Source: an uncultured bacterium (GTDB lineage Bacteria; Krumholzibacteriota; Krumholzibacteriia; LZORAL124-64-63). From it: 23,003 nt of DNA. The translations under genes were made by a program, and so were the position numbers. Below, piece after piece: positions 1-10,635 of the stretch (position 1 is the first letter of the stretch; each line of letters starts with the position of its first letter). Location of the stretch: NCBI GenBank assembly GCA_903847545.1, contig CAINDZ010000409.1, positions 1 through 23,003 of the forward strand. Reading direction: 5' to 3'. The notes beneath the pieces were generated by a model. It was not told the origin of the DNA. It saw nothing but the letters and a program-made list of their open reading frames with translations, and searched no databases.

Positions 1-866
1 CGCGTCAGCGCCTGGGCGTCGACGATGTGGGCCTGCTCGAAGTAGAGGAACGTCGACGTCAGGCTGTACAGGAAGAGGTAGCCCGCGACGGCCAGCAGGT
101 AGGGCGAGGTGAACGTCAGCGTGACCCCGCCCAGGATGCCGCCGCCGTGCTTCCCGACGGCGGGCGCCGGTTCCCGCGCCGGTTCGCCGTCACCAGCTTC
201 AGGCGGGCCTTCCGCGTCGAAGCGCCGCACCAGCCTGCCGATCAGCTGCACGGCGCCCTCCAGCAGCACCGCCGCGATGACCATCAGCCACGCGCGCCCG
301 ATGCGCTCGACCAGCGCCGCGGTCAGCGCGCTGCCCAGGATCGCCCCGGCGGTGCCGCCGATCGCCACCAGCCCGAACAGGCGGCGGCTGCGCGCGTAGC
401 CCAGCCCCTCGGCCATGAACGACCAGAAGAGCGACACGGCCAGCATGTTGAACACGCTGAGCCAGATGTAGAACACGCGGCCGAGCGCCAGCATCTGCGC
501 CGGGTCGGCCAGGCGCACCAGCAGCTGGAAGACCAGCAGGTTCAGCGCGAAGAAGCGGTAGGTGACCGGCAGGAAGACCTCGCGCCGGAAGCGCTTGACC
601 AGCCAGCCGAAGCAGGGCGCCAGGACGATCGTGCCGGCGAGCGTGCCCAGGTACATGCGCGGCAGGTTCTCGACGCCGGCGGCCAGCCCGAACTCCTCGC
701 GCAGCGGGCGCAGCACGTAGTAGGCGCTCAGGATCAGGTAGAACAGGAGGGCTGCCTGCAGGGCCAGGGCAGCCTCGCCCGGGCGCACGTCGAAGGCGCG
801 TTGGAGGCGGCGGTTCACGGTGGTCTCGTACCGGTCCGGTGGTGGCGCGGGGGAGCGTCGCGGCAT
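1..866 (-). CDS. MFS-type transporter, NTP/NDP exchanger-like (5' part)
   Basis: The minus strand is open from an ATG at 866 to the window edge, about 288 residues, so the C-terminal part is outside. After a Pro/Arg-rich cytosolic N-terminus comes RLQRAFDVRPGE and then hydrophobic helices, including a segment with YYVLRPLREEFG (about residues 49-60), FYIWLSVFNMLAVSLFWSFM and GLVAIGGTAGAILGSALTA. This layout matches the MFS-like family related to ATP/ADP translocases (Tlc/Npt). Members in free-living bacteria have no proven substrate, so nucleotide exchange is only a family label. A polar, Pro/Glu-rich linker near residues 215-240 separates the two helix bundles. The start is uncertain: a GTG at 818 (codon 17) is an alternative and neither has a good Shine-Dalgarno sequence. 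It is divergent from the tyrosine operon with 153 bp between them. I am confident of a membrane transporter, moderately so of the subfamily. Confidence 0.75.
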   Translation of the reverse strand, partial: MPRRSPAPPPDRYETTVNRRLQRAFDVRPGEAALALQAALLFYLILSAYYVLRPLREEFGLAAGVENLPRMYLGTLAGTIVLAPCFGWLVKRFRREVFLPVTYRFFALNLLVFQLLVRLADPAQMLALGRVFYIWLSVFNMLAVSLFWSFMAEGLGYARSRRLFGLVAIGGTAGAILGSALTAALVERIGRAWLMVIAAVLLEGAVQLIGRLVRRFDAEGPPEAGDGEPAREPAPAVGKHGGGILGGVTLTFTSPYLLAVAGYLFLYSLTSTFLYFEQAHIVDAQALT

Positions 867-932
867 TCTAGCGGAGGGCCCGCGGCGCTGCCACCCCCGT
901 CTGGGGGCCGCGGAGGCGGTGCCCGGCGGGGG

Positions 933-961
933 TTGACAGGGGCGGGGAATGACACTAGAAG
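933..961 (+). promoter_or_regulatory. Sigma-70-like promoter of the tyrosine operon
   Basis: A consensus -35 TTGACA (933-938) is followed after 17 bp by TAGAAG (956-961), which matches four of six -10 positions. It lies about 60 bp upstream of the hpd start in the spacer shared with the divergent transporter gene. It is the only clear promoter before the five-gene operon. Confidence 0.6.
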
Positions 962-965
962 TGTC
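951..965. promoter_or_regulatory. Operator-like palindrome over the hpd -10
   Basis: GACACT-AGA-AGTGTC is a perfect 6-3-6 inverted repeat. It overlaps the -10 hexamer and the expected transcription start of the tyrosine operon. A dimeric repressor bound here would block initiation. No regulator gene is adjacent, so the binding protein is unknown. Confidence 0.45.
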
Positions 966-1019
966 CGGGATACCGCCTCATCCCGTTCGCCCGCATGTTC
1001 CCGTCCAAGGAGCCGTCGC

Positions 1020-2096
1020 ATGACCCCGGTGCTCAAGCGCATCCATCACGTGGAGTTCGCCGTCGGCAACGCCAAGCAGGCCGCGTTCTTCTACCGCCAG
1101 GCCTTCGGCTTCGACCAGGTCGCCTACCGCGGTCCCGAGACGGGCTGCCGCGACCGCGCCTCGTACGTGATGCGCCAGGCCGACATCTTCCTGGTCCTGA
1201 CCACGCCGCTGCGCCACGACGACCCGCTGTCGGTCTGGCTGATGCTGCACGGCGACGGCGTCTGCGACATCGCGTTCGAGGTCGACGACGCGGCCGCGGC
1301 GCACGCCCACGCGGTGGGCGCGGGCGCCGCCTCGGTGCGCGCGGCGGCCCCGCTGGCCGACGCGGCGGGCGCGGTCACGACGGCCGCCATCCGCACCTAC
1401 GGCGAGGTCCTGCACACGTTCATCCAGCGCGACGGCTACCGCGGCTTCCTGCCCGGCTTCGAGAAGCGCGAGGTCAAGGGCAAGCCCACCGGCCTGATGT
1501 GCATCGACCACATCGTGGGCAACGTCGAGGACCGCCAGATGGACCGCTGGGTGCGCTGGTACGACGAGACGCTCGGCCTCGGCCGCTTCGTCTCGTACGA
1601 CGACAAGGACATCTCGACCGAGTTCTCGGCCCTGCGCAGCACGGTCGTGGCCTCGGGTGACCGCAACATCAAGTTCCCGCTGAACGAGCCCGCCGACGGC
1701 CGCAAGAAGAGCCAGATCCAGGAGTACATCGACGCCAACCTGACCGCCGGCGTGCAGCACCTGGCGCTCAAGACGGACGACATCCTGGCCACCATCGCGG
1801 CACTGCGCGCCAACGGCGTCGACTTCCTGCCCGTGCCGACCGGCTACTACGACCGCCTCTGGGAGCGGGTCGGCGACGTCGCCGAGGACCGCGAGAAGAT
1901 CAAGGACCTGCGCATCCTCGTCGACTGCGACGAGACCGGCTACCTGCTGCAGCTGTTCACGCGGCCGCTGCAGGACCGGCCGACGTTCTTCATCGAGATC
2001 ATCCAGCGCCGCGGCAGCGAGAGCTTCGGCAAGGGCAACTTCAAGGCCCTGTTCGAGACGATCGAGCAGGAGCAGGCCCTGCGCGGCAACCTCTAG
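1020..2096 (+). CDS. hpd: 4-hydroxyphenylpyruvate dioxygenase
   Basis: This 358-residue protein is a full-length HPPD, the Fe(II) enzyme converting 4-hydroxyphenylpyruvate to homogentisate with loss of CO2. It has two vicinal-oxygen-chelate halves: an N-terminal one starting IHHVEFAVGN and the catalytic C-terminal one from about residue 160. The three iron ligands are visible: His164 in CIDHIVGN, His247 in VQHLALKTDD and Glu326 in FFIEIIQRRG, matching the family His-His-Glu triad. The reading frame stays open far upstream to position 27, but that stretch is antisense to the transporter. The start at 1020 is fixed by AAGGAG at 1007-1012, 7 nt before the ATG, and by where homology begins. It is the first gene of the operon, 35 nt before hmgA. 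Cytosolic. Confidence 0.97.
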   Translation: MTPVLKRIHHVEFAVGNAKQAAFFYRQAFGFDQVAYRGPETGCRDRASYVMRQADIFLVLTTPLRHDDPLSVWLMLHGDGVCDIAFEVDDAAAAHAHAVGAGAASVRAAAPLADAAGAVTTAAIRTYGEVLHTFIQRDGYRGFLPGFEKREVKGKPTGLMCIDHIVGNVEDRQMDRWVRWYDETLGLGRFVSYDDKDISTEFSALRSTVVASGDRNIKFPLNEPADGRKKSQIQEYIDANLTAGVQHLALKTDDILATIAALRANGVDFLPVPTGYYDRLWERVGDVAEDREKIKDLRILVDCDETGYLLQLFTRPLQDRPTFFIEIIQRRGSESFGKGNFKALFETIEQEQALRGNL

Positions 2097-2131
2097 GCTC
2101 GCGGCCGGCGACGCCGGCGGAAGGTGCGACC

Positions 2132-3295
2132 ATGCCGATCTACCACAAGCTGGGCCGGTTGCCGGCCAAGCGGCACGTCGCCTTCCGCAAGGACGACGGC
2201 TCGATCTACTACGAGCACCTCATGGGCAACCTGGGGTTCACGGGCCTGCAGTCGCTGCTCTACACCGTGCGCCGGCCCACGACCGTCAAGTCGGTGACCA
2301 CCGCCTGGACCGCCCCGCGCGAGGCGGACGGGGGCAGCCCGCTGCGCATGCGCCACCTGCGCTCGCACCGGTTGGCCGAGGCCGGTCCCAGCGCCGTGCG
2401 CGACCGCCAGCTGCTGCTGTTCAACGACGACGTCTCGATGTCGCTGGCGCGGCCGACGGCCGCCGACCCGTTCCTGTACCGCAACGCGCGCGCCGACGAG
2501 ATCGTCTACGTCGCGAGCGGCTCGGGGCTCCTGGAGTCGCAGTTCGGCAACTTGCCGTACCGCGAGGGCGACTACCTGGTCATCCCGCGCGCCATCATCC
2601 ACCGCCTGTGCCCTGACGCGGGCGGGAACATCCTGCTCGTCCTCGAGAGTCGCGGCCATGTGCGCACGCCCCGGCGGTACCGGGGCGAGCATGGCCAGCT
2701 GCTCGAGCACAGCCCGTTCTGCGAGCGCGACATCCGCCTGCCGTCCGAGCTGGTCGTCCACGACGAGCCCGGCGACGTCGAGGTCGTCACGCGCGTGGGC
2801 GACACCTGCCATCGCGTGGTGATGGACCACCACCCGTTCGACACCGTGGGTTGGGACGGCTACTACTACCCGTGGGCGTTCAGCATCCACGACTTCGAGC
2901 CCATCGTCGGGCGCCTGCACATGCCGCCGCCGATCCACCAGACCTTCGAGGGCGACGGCTTCGTCGTCTGCTCTTTCGTGCCGCGGCTGTACGACTTCCA
3001 CCCCGAGGCCGTGCCCGCGCCGTACAACCACTCGAACGTGATGACGGACGAGGTGCTGTACTACTGCAACGACGAGTTCATGAGCCGCCGCGGCATCGAG
3101 TTCGGCTCGGTCACGCTGCACCCCGACGGCCTGCCGCACGGCCCGCAGCCGGGGCGCACCGAGGACTCGATCGGCGCCGTGCGCACCGACGAGCTGGCGG
3201 TCATGCTCGACACCTTCCGCCCCCTGCACGTGGCCCGCGGGGCCACGCCCTGCGAGGACGCCACGTACGGCGACTCGTGGCTGGGGCATACGTGA
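2132..3295 (+). CDS. hmgA: Homogentisate 1,2-dioxygenase
   Basis: This 387-residue cupin dioxygenase opens the homogentisate ring to give maleylacetoacetate. It is shorter than the human enzyme (about 445 residues), as in many bacterial forms. The iron site is recognisable in the C-terminal cupin: His300 and Glu307 in NHSNVMTDEVLYY and His336 in GLPHGPQPG. The N-terminus IYHKLGRLPAKRH and the middle motif VYVASGSGLLESQFGNLPY are also typical. GGAAGG at 2119-2124 lies 7 nt before the ATG. Its TGA overlaps the GTG start of the next gene (GTGA at 3292-3295), so the downstream protein is probably translated by coupling. Confidence 0.96.
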   Translation: MPIYHKLGRLPAKRHVAFRKDDGSIYYEHLMGNLGFTGLQSLLYTVRRPTTVKSVTTAWTAPREADGGSPLRMRHLRSHRLAEAGPSAVRDRQLLLFNDDVSMSLARPTAADPFLYRNARADEIVYVASGSGLLESQFGNLPYREGDYLVIPRAIIHRLCPDAGGNILLVLESRGHVRTPRRYRGEHGQLLEHSPFCERDIRLPSELVVHDEPGDVEVVTRVGDTCHRVVMDHHPFDTVGWDGYYYPWAFSIHDFEPIVGRLHMPPPIHQTFEGDGFVVCSFVPRLYDFHPEAVPAPYNHSNVMTDEVLYYCNDEFMSRRGIEFGSVTLHPDGLPHGPQPGRTEDSIGAVRTDELAVMLDTFRPLHVARGATPCEDATYGDSWLGHT

Positions 3296-4242
3296 CGCAC
3301 GGGACGGCCAGCCGCGCCTTTCTGGGCGGCCTCGTCGACTACGCCGGCCTGTTCCCGCCGGCCGCGCTGGCGCTCGAGCCCGCGCTGGCCGAGTACGCGC
3401 GGCACCGCGCGGGGCCGGACGCCTGGATGCTGGGCCGTTTCGTCGTGCCGGCGGCACGCCTCGAGGCGCTGGCTTCCCTGCTGGCCGCCGACGCGGCGCT
3501 GGCGGCGGGCGGGGCGTGGCCCCTGGCCGTGCTCGTCGGCGCGCCCGACCTGGAGGGGGCGCTGGCGCTGCTGCCGGCGCAGGCCGACGCCGTTGTGGCG
3601 TGTGAGCAGGCCCGTCCGGGTCTCGCATCGGTTGAGGGATTCGAGCTGCCCCTGCCGCCCGTGACCGGCGCCGCAGGCGCGCTCGCCGCCGCGCTGGCCG
3701 ACGAGGGCCTCGGCGGCCGCGACCTGTGGTTCGAGGTCGGGGCCGACGTGGAGGCCGCGCTGGACGACATCGCGCGGGCCGCCGCCGCCCGGGGCGGCCC
3801 GGGCTCCGACTTTCCACGGTTGGGTGCCAAGCTGCGCTGCGGCGGCGTCACCGCCGAGGCGTTCCCGTCCGTCGATCGCGTGGTAGCCGTGATTTCAGGT
3901 TGCGCCGGACGGTCCCTGCCGCTGAAGTTCACGGCGGGGCTGCACCATCCCGTGCGGCACCTGGCCGAGCAGCCGCCCGTGGTGATGCACGGGTTCCTGA
4001 ACGTCGTCGGCGCCGCCCTCCTGGCGCAGGGCGGCGCGGACCCGGCCGTGCTGCGGGACTGCCTGCAGGAAGTCGAGCCGTCGGCGTTCACGCTGGACGG
4101 AGCCGGTTTCGCCTGGCGCGGCCACGCGGTGCCGGCGGCGTCCGTCGCGGCCGCGCGCGCGCATGCCGTGGGCGGCTTCGGGAGCTGCTCGTTCGACGAG
4201 CCGCGGCACGACTTGGCGACGCTCGGCCTGCCCGCGGACTGA
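3292..4242 (+). CDS. Uncharacterised protein coupled to hmgA and fahA
   Basis: I recognise no named function. The likely start is GTG at 3292, inside the hmgA stop codon (GTGA), giving 316 residues; the next ATG is more than 130 nt inside the conserved part. Visible motifs are LVDYAGLFPPAA (14-25), FVVPAARL, GAKLRCGG (178-185, Lys180), LPLKFTAGLHHPVRH (Lys212, His218, His219) and HGFLN (His233). Alternating Ala/Leu-rich helices with short beta segments ending in charged residues (ELPLP, LWFEVG, AKLRC, LKFTAG) resemble a TIM barrel. There is no signal peptide or membrane segment. I recall similar proteins beside homogentisate-pathway genes in other bacteria, but not a characterised one. The operon lacks a glutathione-S-transferase-like maleylacetoacetate isomerase, so replacing that step is a possible role (inference only). 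Confidence 0.85.
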   Translation: MTHGTASRAFLGGLVDYAGLFPPAALALEPALAEYARHRAGPDAWMLGRFVVPAARLEALASLLAADAALAAGGAWPLAVLVGAPDLEGALALLPAQADAVVACEQARPGLASVEGFELPLPPVTGAAGALAAALADEGLGGRDLWFEVGADVEAALDDIARAAAARGGPGSDFPRLGAKLRCGGVTAEAFPSVDRVVAVISGCAGRSLPLKFTAGLHHPVRHLAEQPPVVMHGFLNVVGAALLAQGGADPAVLRDCLQEVEPSAFTLDGAGFAWRGHAVPAASVAAARAHAVGGFGSCSFDEPRHDLATLGLPAD

Positions 4243-4262
4243 CAAGGAAAGGAACGCCCGCC

Positions 4263-5560
4263 ATGGACCCCACCGTCGACCCGCGCGCGAAGTCGTTCGT
4301 GCCGGTCGCTGCCGACTCGCACTTCCCCCTGCAGAACCTGCCCTACGGCGTGTTCAGCCCGCGCGGCCACGACACCCCGCGGGTGGGCGTGCGCATCGGC
4401 GACATGGTGCTGGACCTGACCGTCCTGCAGGAGGACGACCTGCTGGACGAGGCCGAGCTGCCGTACGGCATCTTCGCCTGCCCGTGGCTGAACCCGTTCA
4501 TGTCGCTGCCCGCGGCGCAGCGCCGCCTGGTGCGCGCGTGCCTGCATCGCCTGCTGGGCGAGCACGAGCCCACCCTGCGCGACGACCGCGACCTGCGCGC
4601 CCGCGCGCTGCGGCCGCTGCACGCCTGCGAGCTGCACATGCCCGTGGGCGTGCCCGACTACACCGACTTCTACTCGTCGCGCGAACACGCGACCAACGTC
4701 GGCATCATGTTTCGCGGCGCCGACAACGCCCTGATGCCGAACTGGCTGCACCTGCCGGTGGGTTACCACGGACGGGCCAGCTCGCTCATCGTCTCGGGCC
4801 AGCCCGTCGTGCGCCCGCAGGGGCAGACGCAGCCGGTCGAGGGCGAGCCGCCGGTGTTCGGGCCCTCGCGCCTGCTCGATTTCGAGCTGGAAGTGGGCTT
4901 CTTCGTCGGGTCCGGCAACGCACTGGGCGAGCCGGTGCCGGTCGACCAGGCGCAGGACCACATCTTCGGGCTGGTGCTGGTGAACGACTGGTCGGCGCGC
5001 GACATCCAGAAGTGGGAATACCAGCCGCTCGGCCCGTTCAACGCGAAGAACTTCGCCACCAGCCTGTCGCCATGGGTGGTCACGCTCGAGGCGCTGGCGC
5101 CGTTCCGCTGCCCGGCCCCGGCGCAGGATCCGCCCGTGCTGCCGTACCTGGCCGAGGGCGACCGCCACACCTACGACATCAACCTCGAGGTGCACCTGCA
5201 GGCGGCCGGCGAGACGCAGGCGCACCGCATCTGCGCCAGCAACTTCCGCCACCTCTACTGGACGATGGCCCAGCAGCTGGCGCACCACACGATCACCGGC
5301 TGCAACCTCAACACCGGCGACCTGCTGGCCTCCGGCACCATCAGCGGGCCCACGCCCGACAGCTACGGCTCGCTGCTCGAGCTGACGTGGCGCGGCACCA
5401 AGCCGCTGCGCACGCCCGGCGGCGCCGAGCGCCGTTTCCTGTCCGACGGCGACACCGTGACGATGTCCGCCTGGTGCCAGGGCGACGGCTACCGCGTCGG
5501 CTTCGGCGAGGTCACCGGCAAGGTGCTGCCGGCGCGATCGCCCGGCGGCGCGGGACGCTG

Positions 5561-5561
<1 letters not shown>
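4263..5561 (+). CDS. fahA: Fumarylacetoacetase
   Basis: This 432-residue enzyme hydrolyses fumarylacetoacetate to fumarate and acetoacetate, the last ring-carbon step of tyrosine breakdown. An N-terminal SH3-like domain (FPLQNLPYGVFSP) precedes the catalytic FAH fold. Catalytic and metal-site residues align with mouse FAH at a constant offset of nine: Asp135 in DYTDFYSSREHATN, His142, Glu208 and Glu210 in FELEVG, and Asp242 in NDWSARDIQKWEY. GYHGRASS and GDLLASGTISGP are also diagnostic. The start is supported by AAGGAAAGGAA at 4244-4254, about 9 nt before the ATG. It lies 20 nt after the uncharacterised gene, and its TGA shares one base with the next ATG (TGATG at 5559-5563). Confidence 0.97.
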
Positions 5562-7516
<1,955 letters not shown>

Positions 7517-7547
7517 CTGGACGGGTGAAGAGCGGCGCGCCGGGCGC

Positions 7548-7913
7548 TCAGCCCAGCAGCTCCCTGACCGCGGCGATGATCGCCTCGTTGGTGAAGGGCT
7601 TGCGCAGGGTGCGGTTGGCGCCCAGCAGCTGCGCCGAGTGCAGGTAGTTCTCGGGCTCGGCGCGCCCGCCGCCCGAGATGGCGATCAGCTTCAGCTCGGG
7701 GCGTCCCCGGCGCAGGTCCATGATCGCCTCGATCCCGTCCTTCTCCGGCATGATGATGTCGGTGATGACCAGGTCGAACGGCGCCGCGAGGAAGGCGGCC
7801 ACGCCCTGCTTGCCGTTGGCGGCGGTGGCCACGACGTGGCCTTCCCGCGCCAGCAGGCTCTCGAGTAGCTCGCGGACCTCGTCGTCGTCCTCGATCACCA
7901 GAATGCGAGACAT
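7548..7913 (-). CDS. Single-domain CheY-like response regulator
   Basis: This 121-residue protein is one receiver domain with no output domain. The acidic pocket is at Glu8-Asp11 (VIEDDDE), the phospho-acceptor is Asp52 in LVITDIIMPEKDG, the switch serine is Ser80 in AISGG, and the conserved lysine is Lys105 in RKPF. The start at 7913 is chosen because AGGAGGT lies 5 nt upstream (7919-7925); an in-frame ATG at 7949 would translate through this site. It follows the hybrid kinase gene on the same strand after 57 nt, so it is probably its partner, perhaps the end of a phosphorelay. With no DNA-binding part it must act by protein contact or as a phosphate sink. Confidence 0.93.
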   Translation of the reverse strand: MSRILVIEDDDEVRELLESLLAREGHVVATAANGKQGVAAFLAAPFDLVITDIIMPEKDGIEAIMDLRRGRPELKLIAISGGGRAEPENYLHSAQLLGANRTLRKPFTNEAIIAAVRELLG

Positions 7914-7970
7914 GTCGGACCTCCTGCCGGTATCATCCACGAAATCCACGCCCTGTCAAGAACCTGCGCT

Positions 7971-10574
7971 TCACCCGGTTACGCCGGCCGCCCGGCACGC
8001 CGCCAGCACCAGCGCCGGGCCGGTGAACGGCTTGGTCACGACCTCGCGGAACAGGCCCGGACCGCCGCCGGGGGCGTCGGCCACCTCGTTCATCCCTGTG
8101 ACCAGCACCACCGGCAGCCCGGGGCGCACGTCGGCCACCTTGCGCGCCAGTTCGCGCCCGGTCAGCCCCGGCATGTACTGGTCGGTGACCACGACGTCGA
8201 ACGCCTGTGGGTCGGCCGTGATCCGCTCGACCGCCGCGAACCCGTCGGCGACCGCCTCCACCTGGAAGCCGGCGCGGCCGAGCAGCACCACGGCCAGTTC
8301 GCGGATCTCCTCCTCGTCGTCGACGAAGAGCACGCGCCGTCCCGCGCCGGCCATCTGCGGCAGGACGGTGGTGTCGGGCTCGGCAGGCCGGCCGACCACC
8401 GGCAGCCGCGGCAGGAAGACCGATACCACGGTGCCGCCCCCGACCGGGCTTTCGAGGTGGACGCGGCCGCCGACGGCCGTCACCAGGCCGTACACCACGG
8501 GCAGCCCCATGCCCGTGCCCTGGCCCACCTCGCGGGTGGTGAAGAAGGGGTCGAAGATGCGCGACCGGTGCGCCTCGGGAATGCCCGGGCCGGTGTCGGT
8601 GATGGCCAGTTCCAGGACCTCGCGTCCCAGCCACTCGGGCGTGAAACGGGGGTCCGCGGCGTCCACCGTCACCGGTCGGGCCACGATCGTCAGCTGGCCG
8701 CCGGTCGCTTCCATCGCCTGTCGCGCGTTCTGCGCCAGGTTGCGCAGGATCTGCCGCAGCGGCTGGGCGCCGACGCGCACGCGGCCGCATTCGGCGGCGA
8801 CCCGGCACTCGACGGTGATGTGCGCGGGCACCGACGCCGCCAGTTCCATCGCCAGGTCCTGCACCACGGGCGCCGGGTCGAGGGTGCCGGTCTCCGGCTC
8901 CTCGGAGCGGCTGAACTGGAGGATGCGCTGCACCAGCTCGTGCCCGCGCGTCGTGGCCTTCTGCACCCGGTCCAGGTCGGCGGCCAGGCGCACGGGGTCG
9001 CCCGCGTCCTGCCGGGCCAGCGAGGAAAAGCCCATGATGGCCTGCAGGATGTTGTTGAAGTCGTGGGCGATGCCGCCGGCCATGACACCCAGCGCCTCGG
9101 TCTTCTGGGCCTGCGCCAGCTGGGCATCGACGGCCTCGGTCTCCATCCGCGCCAGCACCAGGGGACCCAGGTCCTCGGCGATGCCGGCCAGGGCCTCGAA
9201 GTCGTCCTGCCGGTAGCCGCCGGCGCGACCGCCGACGGCGATCAGGCCCAGGACACGCCCGCCGGCCGCCAGGCGCACGCCCAGCAGCGGTGCGCGCGGC
9301 GCGTCGGCGCCGCCGCCGGTCTCGGTCAGGCACAGCGGCGCGTGGGCGTCCAGCACCTGCTGCAGCGCGGCGGGCACCGACTCGGGTGCCAGCAACAGGT
9401 CGGGGACTGATCCGTCAGCCAGCGGGTGGCAGTTGCAGGCCAGCCGCAACCGGCCGTTGCGGTCGTACATGCCGACGCACGAACAGGGAGCCTCCAGCAG
9501 CTCCCTCAACAACTCGCCGACCGTCGACCGCAGCGCCTCGCCGCGCGTGGCCATGACCGTCTCGGCCAGCCGGCTGCGCATCTCCAGGCGCCGCTCGGCG
9601 CGCTTGCGCGAGGTCACGTCACGCACCGTCCCGACCAGGCGTTGGGGGGCGCCGCTGCCGCTGCGCGCGGCCACGCGTCCGTGCTCCAGCACCCAGGCGT
9701 CCGTGCCGTCCGGGCGCCGGACGCGCATCTCGCACTCGTACGAGTCGGTGTGTTCCTGCTCGTGCCGCGAGATCGCCGCCTCGAGCCGTTCGCGATCGCC
9801 CGGGTGGATCAGGTCGCGCCAGGCCGGCACGTCGCCGGGCACCGGTCCGCCGGGGGCGATGACGGCGCCGAAGGCGGCGTTGTGGCCAAGGCGTCCGGTG
9901 GCCAGGTCCAGGTCCCAGACCCCGTCGCGGGCGGCCTCCAGGGCCACGGCCAGGCGCTCGCGGTTCTCCTCGAGCGCCCGTTGCGTCGCCATCTCGGCGG
10001 TCACGTCGCGGATGAAGGTCAGGCGCGCCTCGCGCTCGCGGAACTCGGTCGTGATGGTCAGGATCTGCACCTCGAGCAGCGAACCGTCGGCGCGGCGCAG
10101 GCGCGCGACGGGCATCAGCCCCTTCGTCGAGGTGGTCAGCGGCTCGAAGGGATGGCCGGCCGGGGGCGCATCGGCCGCCGGCGCCAGGTGGTCCAGGTCA
10201 AGCCCGGGCAGCGGCGCCTCGGGCGCCAGTCCGAACAGTTGCCGAGCCTGGAGGTTCACGTGGAGAACCCGACCCTCGGCATGCACGACGACCCCGAACG
10301 GGGCCGACTCCACCAGGCCCAGGTAGCGCGTCTCGCCGGCCAGCAGGATGGGCCGCAGGCGGGAGCGGTAGCGGAAGACCGCGGCCACGGCCGCGATGAC
10401 CACAACCGCCAGGACCGCCTCGCCGATGTCGAGCCAGCCCGGCCCCCGGTTCGCATGCACGGGGACAGCGCCCCCGGCGACATCGGGCCCGGCCAGGGCC
10501 CGCGAACCGGATGCAACAGCGCCGAACAGCGCCACGAACACCCCTGCCCGAACCAGTGCGCGGTTGCGCCGCAT
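7971..10574 (-). CDS. Hybrid sensor histidine kinase (PAS-PAS-GAF-HisKA-HATPase-REC)
   Basis: This 867-residue membrane-anchored kinase has a hydrophobic N-terminal helix (about 11-28), a short extracytoplasmic segment, a second helix (about 50-67), a PAS domain (about 82-195), a second PAS_3-like domain (about 205-325), a GAF-like domain (about 335-475), HisKA with His504 in GGIAHDFNNIL, an ATPase domain with ITDTGPGIP, FDPFFTT and GQGTGMGLP, and a C-terminal receiver with Asp798 in VVVTDQYMPG and Lys848. HDFNN kinases of this type usually feed phosphorelays. The GAF region holds four cysteines, Cys364/366 and Cys380/382, in a CxC-x13-CxC pattern, a possible metal or redox site. GAGGAGG about 5 nt before the ATG supports the start. 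It follows the PLP-enzyme gene by 61 nt and precedes the CheY-like regulator. The stimulus is unknown. Confidence 0.95.
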   Translation of the reverse strand: MRRNRALVRAGVFVALFGAVASGSRALAGPDVAGGAVPVHANRGPGWLDIGEAVLAVVVIAAVAAVFRYRSRLRPILLAGETRYLGLVESAPFGVVVHAEGRVLHVNLQARQLFGLAPEAPLPGLDLDHLAPAADAPPAGHPFEPLTTSTKGLMPVARLRRADGSLLEVQILTITTEFREREARLTFIRDVTAEMATQRALEENRERLAVALEAARDGVWDLDLATGRLGHNAAFGAVIAPGGPVPGDVPAWRDLIHPGDRERLEAAISRHEQEHTDSYECEMRVRRPDGTDAWVLEHGRVAARSGSGAPQRLVGTVRDVTSRKRAERRLEMRSRLAETVMATRGEALRSTVGELLRELLEAPCSCVGMYDRNGRLRLACNCHPLADGSVPDLLLAPESVPAALQQVLDAHAPLCLTETGGGADAPRAPLLGVRLAAGGRVLGLIAVGGRAGGYRQDDFEALAGIAEDLGPLVLARMETEAVDAQLAQAQKTEALGVMAGGIAHDFNNILQAIMGFSSLARQDAGDPVRLAADLDRVQKATTRGHELVQRILQFSRSEEPETGTLDPAPVVQDLAMELAASVPAHITVECRVAAECGRVRVGAQPLRQILRNLAQNARQAMEATGGQLTIVARPVTVDAADPRFTPEWLGREVLELAITDTGPGIPEAHRSRIFDPFFTTREVGQGTGMGLPVVYGLVTAVGGRVHLESPVGGGTVVSVFLPRLPVVGRPAEPDTTVLPQMAGAGRRVLFVDDEEEIRELAVVLLGRAGFQVEAVADGFAAVERITADPQAFDVVVTDQYMPGLTGRELARKVADVRPGLPVVLVTGMNEVADAPGGGPGLFREVVTKPFTGPALVLAACRAAGVTG

Positions 10575-10635
10575 CAGCCCTCCTCGGCCTTCGTCCCGTG
10601 CCGGCGGCCGGATCGTGCCGCCTGTCCCTGCCTGC

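Noticed and set aside
27..1019. Open reading frame continuing upstream of hpd in the same frame
   Set aside because: It is antisense to the transporter gene, lacks similarity to HPPD and has a clear ribosome site only before 1020.
7530..7549. GAGCG/CGCTC hairpin as terminator between aacS and the response regulator
   Set aside because: The stem is only 5 bp with a 10 nt loop and no T-run on either strand.
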